Shown here: positions 41,715 through 54,200 of the stretch, in pieces
Numbering within the stretch: the first letter of the stretch is position 1
Layout of the letters: each line of letters begins with the position of its first letter
Assembly (NCBI RefSeq): GCF_036324505.1
Contig: NC_086370.1
Span: 9,348,512 to 9,412,511 of the forward strand
From: Eleginops maclovinus
Lineage: Eukaryota > Chordata > Actinopteri > Perciformes > Eleginopidae
Direction of reading: 5' to 3'
DNA length: 64,000 bases
Made by a program: the position numbers and the translations under genes
Notes under the pieces: model-generated
Told to the model about the DNA's origin: nothing
Databases searched by the model: none
The model's input: only the letters and a program-made list of their open reading frames with translations

Positions 41715-42600
41715 TGGGAAGCCTGCGTCCCGTACAAACAGCCGTTAAGTGCTCAGTTCGAAGAAAGTGGCCTATAGAGAGCATGTGTGTGTTTTACATG
41801 GCAACAGCAGACTTTTTGCGTGAGTGTGGAAGAACCATTTTTATGGAGACAAAACAAACAAAAACAGATTTCTGCTTGTTTTCAGCAAACCGGCGCAGCC
41901 CAGAGGACCTTGAATGTCATGACATTGTACTGAAAGGGATCGTGTGTTTTTAGTTTATATTTCCCTTTCACCTCTTCGGTGGAGAGCGCTTACGTTACAG
42001 CTGACATTTTCATAAAATCAACAGGAGTTAAGCTTCCAGAGACTCTACACCTTTTGCATATTGGTTTTTACAGTTAATTCCTAAAGGTACAGTGTTCTGC
42101 ATATGCTTATTGTGGTATGCTTTTCACATGGAATCAGCTGTTATGAGCTACTGTTTTGCAAAATTGTACTTGAGGCTGCAATAATATGAGGAATGATCTG
42201 AATTAAAAACACGCTTTTCTGACTGAAATTGTTTGGTTTTAGTTCAAATTCAATCATTTCACAAAAGAGAGTAACCGTCATTTTTGGTTGTGTTTTGTCC
42301 ACTCTCTAATTAACAAATCATTTGAGTAAGCACAGATTTAAGAAGCAACATACGCCTAATTCTCATTCTGTCCTGTTTGCACTATATGCAGTTACATGCT
42401 GCCCTCTGCAGGCCTACCGTGAATTGCATTCAATTGCATTCCTGTATATTGATCAGGTGGCAAATGATACATTTAAGCAGTTAATTATTGTATCAATAAC
42501 TTTGCAAATTGATTGATTGGAATTATTTTACATGCACTATGTACAAATGTTGCCTTTTTGTTCCAGCCATTGTTGTAATTCATTAATGGCTTTTTTTTAA

Positions 42601-42606
42601 AATAAA
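42601..42606 (+). terminator. Candidate egln1 poly(A) signal
   Basis: AATAAA about 890 bp after the egln1 stop codon and just before the MITE-like repeat. Earlier variants such as ATTAAA near 42200 are also possible. Confidence 0.4.
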
Positions 42607-42671
42607 TTATAATGAAAAACATCTGAGCTCTAAAGAAAGGAGTCACTAATCTAATTTTGACCTCTAAACTT

Positions 42672-43045
42672 AAAGGGGCCCTATCATGCTCTTTTTCACA
42701 TTCGTATTTGTATGTTGTGCCTCTACTGTGACATGTTTACATGCTTTAATGTTCAAAAAAAGCCTTTATTTTTCTCACACTGCCTGTACTATAGCACCTC
42801 TTTTCACCCTGTCTGAAGAGACCCCGCCCCTAAGCCTATCTCGTACAATGTGTTTGAGCACTAGCCAATAAAAGTGCCACTGTTGCGTAATGATGTCACT
42901 AGGTTATGGAAGTAAACAAAGGAAAACAATGGATGTGTTTCAGGCAGGGGGGAATGTGGGGGACTTTGGCTATTTTTTTTTTTACCTTTGCAGACCAAAA
43001 ACACCCTACAGGAAAGGGAAACCCCCAACATATCAGGATCCCTTT
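42672..43045. mobile_element. MITE-like repeat with imperfect inverted ends
   Basis: The left end AAAGGGGCCCTATCATG and the reverse complement of the right end, AAAGGGATCCTGATATG, agree at 12 of 17 positions. The AAAGGGGCCCTAT start is a familiar teleost dispersed repeat. 374 bp with no coding capacity. Superfamily not determined. Confidence 0.5.
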
Positions 43046-43098
43046 GAACCTCACAAGTACACAGTGAACATGTTCCAGTATTGTAAATCAACAATAGA

Positions 43099-43104
43099 TT
43101 TATT
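43099..43104 (-). terminator. Possible gpr137b poly(A) signal
   Basis: TTTATT on the plus strand, i.e. AATAAA on the minus strand, about 880 bp after the gpr137b stop. AATAAA-like variants occur closer, so the call is tentative. Confidence 0.25.
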
Positions 43105-43983
43105 TTAACATTTTAAAGCATTATCTTTTTTTCAAGTTTATGGCTACATAATTGATTTAGTCATTTAAAATGCAACTTTCTTTTCAAAAAGGCTCATCAA
43201 TAAAATGGGGAGAAGTGCCAAACATATCAGGCCTGCTATTGTTCTTGTTCTGCAAAAACTTTAATACATGTTACTTTTACTGATTGAGCTTTAATGTTAC
43301 TACAACGTTTTAGCTGTCCTTAATAACAGCCCGTTGTTTAAGGAGAAAATAACAAAATGCCCAACGGCCTAAGAACCTGTATGTTTGTTATAACTACTCT
43401 GTTTATCTTGTTTATCTATAGATGATTTAACATTGAGTAGTGTTCATTCATAACTATTCGTGGTGTGATCCACAATTCAATGACTTTGGTCAACAGTAAT
43501 ATTCTGTAGAGTATCGTATGAAAACAAGCAGTTGTATCAAAGTATTGGTGTGTTGTTCAAATTGAACCGCATCTTGCACTGCATTTTAACTGTCTTTAAT
43601 ATGAATTAGAACTCTATATAAACACATCTGTATGAAAAAAAGAATACAGTACATAAAATAGTAAGAAGGTACATATTACAAAAGTCAGGAAATATATTAA
43701 GCGGTATTCAATATAAACTATACAATGAAAAGGTTTATAATGCAGTCAACGTTAGCTCACATTGTACAAAGAGTGTGCAAAATTAGCGTCCCATCAGTGG
43801 ACCTTTAATATACTGGCAGAAAAGTCTGTTGGTTCTTCTTCTCTAGACCAAATAGAAGAATGAAAGCATCCAGTAAACGGCGACTTTTGGCCCAATGTGC
43901 CTCTTTCACTCAGAGAGACTGTGCAAAAATATACAAAATAAACAACAAAGCCACAAGCCAGCAAGAGTCGCTTGGATCTCCGG

Positions 43984-44101
43984 TCAGTAATGGCTGAGCT
44001 CCTCAGGAGGAGGTAAGGGAGTGTAACTGTCGTCTCCTCCGATGTAGGCACCGATGCCGCTGCTGCTTTGGCTCCCCCAGTCGTAACTGTCAGCAGCCAG
44101 A
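43984..44101 (-). CDS. gpr137b: gpr137b last coding exon
   Basis: 118 bp, acceptor TCTCTAG, stop TGA at 43986-43984. Encodes the cytosolic tail [20 protein letters not shown] ending [15 protein letters not shown] matches human DYYDWG; the rest diverges. Confidence 0.88.
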
Positions 44102-47042
44102 CTAGAGAATCCAATAAACAAACAACAGTATCATTTGACCTCTTCCTTTTGCTACAATTCTACTTCCTGTATTATTTTGGTGGTTACGTCCTGGTGCTTT
44201 TACCTGGCTTGGATGTTCTGAGGCATGACGCTCCACGCCAGGTCATCGTCACTGTCATAACGCCGGGGGTTGTCAAAAAAATAAGCCCTGGAGGAGAAGC
44301 CATGACCGGGAAGCCCAGAGCCACTCTGCAGGACAAGTCGCACAAAACAAGAAAAAACAGTTAAGTAGTCTTGCATTACTGAAACTTTGGACTGTATATT
44401 ACATGATTTGCTTGTTAAGGTAATGACAAATCGTTTTTTTCTTTTTAGATTTCATATTTTCACAAGACAGAAACAGACATTCCATGTAGTTGAACAACAG
44501 CATGTTTCATTTGCTTTCCTATTTATTATCTTATGTCAACTCAGATTTATCTTGTGACCCCTGATCCTCAAGTTTTAAACTGCTGACTAAGGGTATTTGC
44601 AGAACTCACCCTGTCTAGGTCAGGCTGCCGAACTCTGAAGAAGAAAACCAAGAGAGTAGTGGGCAGCAGTTCCCACACAAACAAGATCACCCCAAAGACA
44701 ATGTAGCCTGTGTCGCCAAGAGTCGACTGCAAGTCTGCCTGTAAAACAAAACAGTCACTATTCAAACTGCCAACTCTTTAACCCTGACATAGAAAATAAC
44801 TGCTTAATCACAATTATCACAACGAAAACAATGCCTCAACAAACAAAAACAGCCACATAAGTTAGCTGATGGATGCTCTAGGAAAAAGCATTTTCTCTTT
44901 ACATTAACTCATAAATCTAAAGGCGTTTGACCTCTGGTGGCTCACCTGGTCTGAAACGTTGTACCAGTCGTAGTCAAAAGAGCTAATGCTCTTGCTTGAG
45001 AGTCCCAGGACGACCAGATTGTAGCAGGCCCTGGACGAGTACAGGAGGATGACGATGGCTCCTATCACCGTCACCTGGCAGACTGACGTCCCCTGCAAGG
45101 TTTCAAGAGTTTCAGCTAGGGAATATTTATCGAATCTTACAAAACCAACATGGTAACTGAGGATAAAGAAAGCTGCAATACATTTTGAATATTAGGCGTG
45201 ACCTTTTATTTTGTTATGAAGTAAAACGAGTATTGCATAACACTGTTGCTAGGAAACTAACTATCACTGTACAAAGCAGGATTATGTGGAGAAGTGCATC
45301 TTCACTCAAGGGTGCTATTATTAGCTGTGGACAATACATTTTAATGTCAGTTACACAAATCACTTTCAATTGATCCCAGGGGGTTTATCTACATATTCTC
45401 CCTTTTCACACATGTCCCTCCCTTGGAGTAGTATTCCTTACTTTGGACTCAAGGTAAATGTTGGCCAGGGACATCTTGGCGAGCTTGTAAAGACACAAGG
45501 AGAGCGACACGGCACACAGGACAAACAGTGTGTCGTTGATGGCGACCCTCACAAGCACGAGGGTGTGGGCTTCTGCAGAGGACATCCTCACCAGCAGGGC
45601 ACACACCAAATTCACTACTAAAAACACGAGGCTGATGAACAGGAAGAGCAGGTACAGTGGCAGCCTGTGTGTAAGGAAACTTGTGTTTAGTATTGTAGCC
45701 AAGTTAGTTCAAATTACTTTTTGCCATGAGAAGAAAAATATAATTAAAAGGGCAAATTAAATGCATGTACCTGTATCTCAAAAGCTCTGGTGCATATTTT
45801 GACTTAGCCTTGAAAACAACCTGTGGAAACAAAGATCAGTTGCATCATGCAAAATGTGTCATGTTATTTAAGGCCACCTATTTTCACTTCTGTATTCTGT
45901 ATTAGATTCAACACAAGACACATCATTCTGAAAGAGGAAGCTCGCAACTGTTTTTGGGGATACACAATAGCCACACAGTGCACAGGAACATTTACTGTAA
46001 TACTTGTGAGTAACTCACTCAACTGGGACTCAAATCAGCAAAAAAGGATTAGGCTTAAAATAAACTGAGAGCAGAGTAGTTACCATTTGATATTTGTATC
46101 AAGTATGCAGCTTAAGGAACTATTATCTGCAATGCACTTAGCTAATGAATGTATCTATTACATCAATAGGCAATATTATGTTGACAGTGTTAATAGGGTT
46201 ATAGCCATCTTTTATTGTAAATATCAGTGAGTATTCATAGTTTCATTAAATGTATTCAAAGCAGCAGGAAGGGAGATAAATTAGTGTTGATATATATCAT
46301 ATTATTGATTTGATGAACTCTCTAAATTCTAAACTCTGATTCAATACAACAATATAATTAAACCGTTCCTTAATTATTCTTTAAAGTGTTGTTTCACAGA
46401 TTGAAAGTTAAAAGTGTTGTAAATCAAAGTATATACAAATCAAAGTATTTAACAAAATCCATGTTGTTTTTTGGTTTCAGGCAATAATTCCCATGAAGGT
46501 AGGTTAAGTTTAAAGATCCCCTTTAGACAGTTTGATAGCAAATACAGTTAGAACTCTTCAGTACTCCATTATCAAAATGCTGTTTTGCCATGGCAGATAA
46601 GTTGCAGACAAGTGACGCACTGCTGCCACCAGAACCCGCGCGCTACTAATGAACTCACCTGTGCAAAGTAAAGGTTCATGAGGCTGAGAGTGAAGAACTG
46701 GAGGCAGACAGGGAAGCAGTACAGTAGCCAGAAGGGAAAGGGCCCCAAAGTGTTAGCTGTGACAAAGTTTTTGAAGTAGAAGGAGAACAGGACGGTGCGC
46801 AGGGCTGACCACAGCAGGCACAGGGACAGGAACACGGTCTGGTAGCTGAAGCGCTTGTGTCGGTACCGCAGGACAAGCCAGAGCTGCACGTAGATGAAGA
46901 TGAAGAGGAGGGAGTAGAAGACGGTGTACACCACCGTCAGGCCCAAAGTAACGAAGGTGGGGACTGCCGGGCTCAAGGTAGGAAAAGGCAGAGACTTGTC
47001 CATCGGTGACTGCGGCTCCTTCTCCTCCGCCGGGGCCTCCAT
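43984..47042 (-). CDS. gpr137b: GPR137B lysosomal seven-helix membrane protein
   Basis: Seven coding exons: 47042-46659, 45820-45771, 45664-45442, 45092-44946, 44738-44610, 44325-44204 and 44101-43984; 1173 bp, 390 aa (human 399). All borders are GT-AG and phases agree. GPR137B is an orphan GPCR-like protein of the lysosome membrane that acts on Rag GTPase/mTORC1 signalling and osteoclast function. Seven hydrophobic helices are visible, from [20 protein letters not shown] to [20 protein letters not shown]. Family signatures include [45 protein letters not shown], the glycosylation site in YNVSDQ, and the C-tail [18 protein letters not shown] and SYDWGSQ. The B paralogue is favoured over GPR137/GPR137C by the tail and by its place head-to-head with nid1. 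Confidence 0.95.
44204..44325 (-). CDS. gpr137b: gpr137b coding exon 6
   Basis: 122 bp, acceptor CCTGCAG, donor CCAG/GTAAAA. Encodes [20 protein letters not shown] then [14 protein letters not shown], nearly identical to the human tail. Confidence 0.94.
44610..44738 (-). CDS. gpr137b: gpr137b coding exon 5 (TM7)
   Basis: 129 bp, acceptor TTTTACAG, donor AGG/GTGAGT. Encodes the last helix [20 protein letters not shown] and [12 protein letters not shown]. Confidence 0.95.
44946..45092 (-). CDS. gpr137b: gpr137b coding exon 4 (TM6)
   Basis: 147 bp, acceptor CTTGCAG, donor CAG/GTGAGC. Encodes [20 protein letters not shown] then [11 protein letters not shown] with an N-glycosylation sequon. Confidence 0.95.
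45442..45664 (-). CDS. gpr137b: gpr137b coding exon 3 (TM4-TM5)
   Basis: 223 bp, acceptor ACACACAG, donor AAA/GTAAGG. Encodes [20 protein letters not shown], then [20 protein letters not shown] and [11 protein letters not shown]. Confidence 0.95.
45771..45820 (-). CDS. gpr137b: gpr137b coding exon 2
   Basis: 50 bp, acceptor TTTCCACAG, donor ACAG/GTACAT. Encodes [16 protein letters not shown], matching human VIFKAKSKYSPELLKYR; too short to show as an open frame by itself. Confidence 0.93.
46659..47042 (-). CDS. gpr137b: gpr137b coding exon 1 (TM1-TM3)
   Basis: 384 bp, ATG at 47042, donor CAG/GTGAGT. Encodes a Glu/Pro-rich start ([17 protein letters not shown]), then helices 1-3 through [15 protein letters not shown]-rich relative to the surrounding introns. 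Confidence 0.95.
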
Positions 47043-50000
47043 AAACCTGCTATCCCTGGCCTGGGGAGGAGGGAACGGAGCGGCGTGGAGGGGGACTCTA
47101 TGCAGATGTTAGCCGCCGGGTGTTTGTCGTCAAAGAGCGCCCCGCGGAGTTGAGGTGGAAGCAACACGAAAGATAGAAAAAGAGGAAATAATGCTGCAAA
47201 CGCTGCTGTCAAGTTGAGGATGGAAAAAAAGGCAAGGGGAAGAAAACAAGGCTAACTTCCTGCTGCAGCGCCGGAGACAGCCAGAGAGTGAGGCACATGA
47301 TCAGGGTACATGAGAATGAGCTGTTTGTCATCGGCAGAGGGCAGGAAGCTGCTCCGAGCTGCTGCTAGGAGCTCGGTCAGTGCAGGAGGACCAGCCTCCA
47401 CCCCCTCCCGCTCCTTACTTGACGCTTACGCATCAGCTGACACACGCTACTGTACCTTTAACCCTTGATGGAGCTTCCCACCGCTGCTGTTCCCAGGAGA
47501 GCATCTCAGAGCTGTGAGTTTACTTTCATTTTAATAAAATGATTGAAGCATTTCACATACAAAATCTTCATCATTCAACACTGGAGGTAATAAACATTAT
47601 TTACAACAAATCCACATACTGTATGAAGACTGCCTACTTTAATTGTTAGTAAAAAAAAAAAAAATAGATGTTGCATTACTTTCAAAGATTGTTACATATT
47701 AAACATGTGTACAAATTAAATAGCTACAATTAATGTTTAATATTAAGTCATGGTAAAAAAGAAAAGAAGATATGAAAAGGCGTACTTTGCCTATTCAGTA
47801 TTGCACTTAAAGTTTGGTGACTTGCAAGAGACGTCCGATATCCTGTTCCCCCCTCACTTGAGCAAATATTGTAATTAATATTAACTTTGCAACTAAGTGA
47901 ACCTTGAGTTTGTGATGTCCCTGAGATGCCCCTAAGTTCCCAAAGTTCAGCAAACTAGCCATAGCATGACATAAAAACATATACGCAGCAGAGGTCAACA
48001 TATTCATACTTTTTTTGGTGGGATAGGATTCTAGTTACAATCTTGATCCAACAAAATGGAAAGCAGTGGTGTTTTTAATTATTTCCTCTCTCCCTAGCAA
48101 ACACCTTCATCATTTAAACTTAATCACAACTTGAGTTTGTAACACAGCCAATCCAATAACGATGACCTCTTCAGGGTTCTTTCAGGAATACATTATACAA
48201 AAGTCGGTCTCCTCATGATGAATAAACTGATCTTTATTTTTAAAATACCCAGAGTTTCCCTTTTTTTTAATAACAACCAAAAACGTGATAAGAGAAGCAA
48301 ACATTGTATTGATGCTACAAAAAGAAACAAATATTATCTGCACAATAACCTCAGTGAAGTTTGTTATGGTAGTGATCCAGTTTTTTCTTCTTCACAGGAC
48401 TGAGTCATGTGAACTTGAGGAAGGCCAACGATGCAGGTCACTGTTCTCACCTTTGACTGCAATGATACATTAATCTTTTTGCAAAATGGGGACACTACCA
48501 GCAGGCACCACACAAAACGGCATTCTTTATTGTCTTTTCTTTCTGTAATTATGCAGATTAGCTATCTATTTAATAATGGCACAGAAAGCTGAAAAGCATT
48601 TAGATTAAAAATAATGCAACAATTCTAAGTGCAGTGAATGTGGACCACATTATGAAATAGTGTATTTATATGAAGTAAAGTTTTATCATTGGGTTAACTA
48701 CTTTTATTTGTGAAGCAGTGTTGTGAATTCCCAGAGGTGGTAATTAGTACGTTTTCTTATGTGATAACAAATATCATAATCAAGTCCTCGCTATTTACCA
48801 TTCAAAAAATATTTATTGCATATACTGGAAAGTAAATAAAAAATACATAGACCACAATTGTGTGCATTTACTTCCCATATCTATATCAATTTATATTAAA
48901 ACCATGAACATATTTCATATTCATTGTAGATTTTATGAAAACAAAAATGCAAACTTCATACAGATGACCAGAAGGTGGCACCCTAAACTATATAACGATA
49001 GAAAGGCTTGGAGGAAGTGGAAGAAATTATATAACTAAAAAGTCAAAAGAAAGAAATACAAAGAAGGTGAACATTCAATATTTAAATTACATGATTCATC
49101 TCCTTCCTAAATATGTATATACTGCTATTCACCATTCACTGCTAGCCTGGTTAAAAATCTGCAATGATAAATAATGTGTGATTTAGATCTTACATTTGAT
49201 TTGTTCCACACTGTCTGTAAAATTTGGAGCCTTTACATGAAACCTAAAGGCAGCTTGAGAAATACAGTAAAGCACAAACATATTAGAGGAAATAAACACA
49301 CTACGATTGTTTTTGTTTGGTGTTTCACAAACCCCATCAAATGTCGAAATGTTCAGTACCACACACAGCTGTTGCTGCAGAGAAACGTATCTTAAAGCCC
49401 TACCAGAAGAGAGGCTCGAAATGGAAAGTTTTCCCTGAGGGTTATGCTAAAGTAAAGGCTGTGCAGAATCACAAGGATCTGTCTCTATGGCAGCATAAAT
49501 GTGCCCTATAGATTTCACAGCAATATGGCCATTATATACAGTATTTAGGCCTGAGGGTGGTGCAGGAGGGTAGCTCTAGGCAAAACTGATCCTCTAGTTC
49601 CCAAACTATTATCTTGACGACCCCTTACACCAAATAACTGTATTACTAGTTTTGCCCCTGTTTGGAAGTGAGCAATTTGATCAAAGTAATTTAGACTTTA
49701 GTTATTTGACTTGTAGTTGCTATAGGCCTTAGATAGCAAAAATAAGAGATCAAATCAAATAAACATAATTTGGTGCAACAAAAACACAGATTGTTTTATT
49801 TGCACATCTTTAGATGGGCACTCAAGCCATTTTCCAGCAAATTTAACACAGAAACTAGTTTACTCTGAAATACTGTTATGTGGGTGTTTACCAGTAAGGG
49901 AAGGGGCCATGACACATAATCCCTTCTTTAGCTTTCAATATCACTTGTGCTATGACATCTTGGCCTGCTGGTGGTGTAAATATTTAAAGGTCAGGGTTTC

Positions 50001-51012
50001 ACCAAAACAATATTAATCATCATCTGGTGGTCATGATTGTCCACACTGAATCTAGTAAATATTATCATTCATTCAGAGGTCATTTTTTATCTTGTTTAAT
50101 TTTCAAAGCACGTTGTTATGGACCAGGGTGTGGATGAAGTACATTTTTCCACTCCAAACAAAAAGGTCAGAGGCCACAAAAAATCATTAGGCCTCCTTGG
50201 GACCGTGAATACTCGTGTTAAAATGTCATGGCAATGTGGCCAACAGTTGCTCACATAATTGGACCGAAGTGTTGGATGGATGACTGACCAAGCAATAGAA
50301 GGGCAGAAGCATCCCCAAGTTGAACCATATTACCAGCATGCCCCTCATTATCCCAGCTGGAGTGGAGTCTGATAGCCCAGCACGATTCCTTCAGATGAGT
50401 ATGGTACAGTGCTCTGTGATCTTGTCCTTTTTACATAATGTTTCAATCAAACCAGCCATGGGGCTCTGTTGCTGTTAACTGGCCCATGCACTGATGGCCC
50501 CTTGGCCTGCTTCCAAATCTGCTAATAGTGTTGTCCCTCTGTAGACCTCCCACACAGACAGTGGCCCCTGTGTTATAGTACCTTATCATCCACACAGGGC
50601 TGCCTTCTTCTGTATTGGCAATACTGGAACAATGAGTGGGTTTAAATCAAGGGATTTGATGTGAAACTGACCTCAGTGGCTACTTCTGTCCCCAACCAAC
50701 CCTTTATAACGTTTGTGTTTTCACAGTGGGCCCAATCACTGCGCCAATAAACTGACCCAGAGCATGTCAGCCTTCCGTCATTACCACGTCACTTCAGGAA
50801 TTTGTTTAATTGACACACATGAAAAGAGAAGTATAAGCTACCTCTCATGTCTCTCTCCAATGTTGGTAATGAAAGCAAGTTCTCAGCTCCCCCCTTCTCA
50901 ACTCCGCCCCACGTTTCTCCAACTTTCTTTAGTGGAGCCCGTGCGTCACTCACTCTCCACTAACCTGACTTGGACAAACCACAGGACTTAACTGCTCCTG
51001 AAACACGGAACC
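47043..51012. other. Divergent gpr137b-nid1 intergenic region
   Basis: Nearly 4 kb between two head-to-head genes. 47043-47480 is GC-rich and holds the gpr137b 5' UTR/promoter. 47500-50650 is AT-rich with no exon, transposon or RNA gene recognised. The right 350 bp belong to the nid1 promoter. Confidence 0.6.
50660..51012 (+). promoter_or_regulatory. nid1 promoter/5' UTR region
   Basis: GC content rises; two CCAAT motifs (CCCAATCACTGCGCCAATAA near 50730) and a CTCCGCCCC GC box (50902-50910) lie 100-290 bp before the nid1 ATG. No TATA box is evident. The ATG sits in a strong Kozak context (ACCATGG). Confidence 0.4.
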
Positions 51013-51216
51013 ATGGGTTGGCAGGAGCAAGGATGGATAGTCTGTGCGAGTTTTCTCGGACTTTGTGCGACGGTACAGAGCGTAACGCGGGGAGAGTTCT
51101 TTGATCACGGCCCGAGCGCAAGGGACCAGTTACTGGAAGCGGGGAATGACCAGACGCACCGACTTCAACTGGACAAGCCAGTTTTGTTGTATGATGGCAC
51201 TTTCGACAGCATTTTT
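51013..51216 (+). CDS. nid1: nid1 coding exon 1 (signal peptide)
   Basis: 204 bp, ATG in ACCATGG, donor TTT/GTAAGT. Encodes [20 protein letters not shown] (secretion signal), then RGEFFDHGP and [11 protein letters not shown], the start of the NIDO region. Confidence 0.93.
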
Positions 51217-54200
51217 GTAAGTTATTTACATTATCAATACAATAGCATTTTTATTTTACTACAAACGCGTAGGATAATTTGGTCGGGGTGGATTGTCCAT
51301 CGATCTTGCGAAACTTCGCACACCCTAGAAACAGTTATACGGCGAATAGGGGCCGGTATTAACAACCTAAAACAATACCTGGAAGTTCCAAATTATATCT
51401 GGGGCAGAGTTAGGTCTGGGTAATATTGATTGACTTATCACAGTGGCTGCTAAATCTCTTGGAATGCATGTATCCACACATTCTTACAGCTTTCCCTAAG
51501 GTCATCATTTTATTATTGATATTAATACCAGAGTACTTATTTTGCAATCCAACCCCAAATGATGAGTCTATGTTCTATAACTGAGTTTAATAGCGAAATA
51601 AATATGTTTAAAATGTTTAGATCCTTAAATATCAAGACAACAGACAGTGAGGAAACTGTAAAAAATGTGATTTTGAAAGGTAGTATGTAACATAACATGT
51701 TTAGACTTATTGTCCTACAGTGTGCATTACCTTTGCAGATTATAAATAACTTGCAAATGGCAATAGTTACAGTTAGCTGAATAGCTGTACTGTGTCTTTG
51801 TTTTAATTGTGTGGCTACTGGATAATCTGCCATCAGAGATTAATTCAACAAAAGGTGGTAGTTTTTTGAGAGATAGGGACTCACCATTTGGCCTAATCTT
51901 GTTTTTTAATAAAGTTAATACTTGATTAAATATACTTTAGCAGTTCTGTTATGATAACAATTTCATCTTTGATCAGGAAGTTTTATGGAGTTCATCTCAC
52001 CTAAGTGGAAGATCTATAAGAGGAGGTGTGCAGAGGCACAACAAGTTGTGGTTAACAAATTAACCTGAGGTTGAGAGTAAATATCAAACTCCTTATTTCA
52101 ACTATAAGTCTGGGGGGTTTCCTTGCTGCTGACTACTGACAAGTTATCCCTACATTACTCGCCCCAAACATATTTCTCTACTGCAGTCAGGATAGCCCGA
52201 GGATTTTTTTTTTAATGAGACAGTCAACCCTGAACTGTCTGTGCCCTGCAGGGGAACAGTAATGCATTTCACATGGTTATAGAAAAAAAAATTCTTCTAA
52301 TCATTAGGAGGTTTTATCTTCTCCTTCTTAGCAGCCTATGATTCATAACCCACAAAGCCCTTTACTAACCTTGAAGATCTCTCTCTTTGCTACATCTGCA
52401 AGATCAAACTTACTGATCGCTTTCCCAGCTCTATCTCACATTCTGACAGGAAGTTTCTGTAATGAAGATTAGTGTGCAATCTTTGGGCTCTCTGGGGCTG
52501 CTCGTCAGGGGCAAGGACAGGAAACTGTGTGGCCCGGGCCAGGAATAGTGCTCTGTTTTTCCCCGGGTCAGGAAGTGAAGCAGCCCCATGTGCAGAGTGT
52601 GTGTGTTTTTGACATTTTAGAAACCAACTGTTTTTTTACAAGCCCTGCATGTGTTCATGTTAAACCCTAAGTGTGTCAAATCTGTGTTAAGTGGCATCTT
52701 GTTTGTGCATGCTTTGTAGGACATAGCAGCTGACTCGGATCATTAGTCTAATGAGTGTGGAATAAAGATCAAAGTGGGTCAGACTGGACTGGCTTTACCT
52801 CTGCTGTTAAACAGTTCTTCATGTGTTGTCCTAATGACTCAAAACAGTCATATGGTGTAACACACATCTCATTTCTTGTGTACCCCATTACCAACTCAAG
52901 CTTTTAATTTCAGATCAACACCAATGGTTTTGTTGCCACAGCAGAGCCAACAGGCGAGTCGACATATCTTGGCAAAATGCCCCCAAAATTCGGCACGATT
53001 GCAGCTCTGCTCGGAGACCTGGACACAAGTGATGGTGTGGGGAAGGTTTACTACCGCCAAGACTCCAGTCCTGATGTACTGACTCGAGCAGCCAAATATA
53101 TCAATGGGGCCTTCCCTGAGGATGATGTAGTCAGTCCCACCCATGCTGTGGTGGTCACCTGGGTCAATGTCGCCAGTCATGAACCTCCAAGCAGAGGAGA
53201 TGGCATTGAGAAGAGGGTGAGCATCACATGGATATTTTAGTGTGAGATCTCTGTGGCTTAAATTCTCATTTACATTCTCTCAAATGTTATTTTTTACACA
53301 GAGAAACACCTTCCAGCTGGTTATTGCATCCCTGGAAACGTCATCGTACGCTATAGTCCTCTATGCAAGGGATGGGATGCAGTTTTTGTCTACACCTGTG
53401 CAAGGAAGCAGTGTGATAATGCACGCTGGTTTCAATAAAGGGTCAGTCAGGGGTTTCCTGTTTTCCAGTCAGGGGCCATACTACCGCACTACCACTGAAG
53501 ACGAAGCATCTATCCGCGCTTTAGCAGAGTAAGTCAACCAAATGCTGTCAGCACAGTAATTAAAGTAGTCTAAATGGCAATGACCCAACTGATGATTAGT
53601 TCACTGAGTAGTCACTTAGTGTATTCATTTCATTATGTTCTTTTCTTTTTTTTCATATCTCGACATATTCCCCTTTGGGCAAATAAAGTTGAAGTTGTAA
53701 AAGTGTCTTTGCACGTTTTTATAGAGAGACCAACTCTGGCCTGCGGGGTGTATGGGTGTATGAGATTGGAACTTCTCCCTATTTTACCAACGTGGCTCCA
53801 GGCGAGGTCAATGACCTGCCCACCGAAGCTGTACCACAAGGACCCTCTGAGGGCAACACAGAGGCTGATGCAAGGAGGACTGTGTATACTAATGGACAGC
53901 AAGCGCAGGACCCTCCTTATGAGCCAGAAGGGTCGCAGATCCAAGTCCACCCAGTTCAGTACCAGCCACTTCAACCAGGCAACTCAGAAGTCTTAGTGGT
54001 GGATGACACAGATATAAATGTAGATGGTGAGTTAAAGGGAGAAGAACTCGTTCATTGTTGCATAATTATAAATATTATATAAATGATCTGTTCCTTGTTT
54101 TTTTACTAATCTTTTTTATGTTTACAGTGTTCTCGTACAACCTGGGCACATGTGCGAACAATAGAAATAAGTGTTCCCAGTTTGCTGACTGCAAGGACTA

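Larger units (their letters stand above)
41715..43983. other. Convergent egln1/gpr137b 3' region
   Basis: Tail-to-tail genes with 2.27 kb between stop codons; both 3' UTRs must lie here. It holds an AATAAA for egln1 at 42601 and a MITE-like element (42672-43045). No coding sequence recognised. Confidence 0.6.

Noticed and set aside
47280..47320. CLEAR/E-box-like CACATGATC upstream of gpr137b
   Set aside because: Only a partial match to the TFEB motif; a lysosomal gene makes it tempting, but the sequence does not support it.
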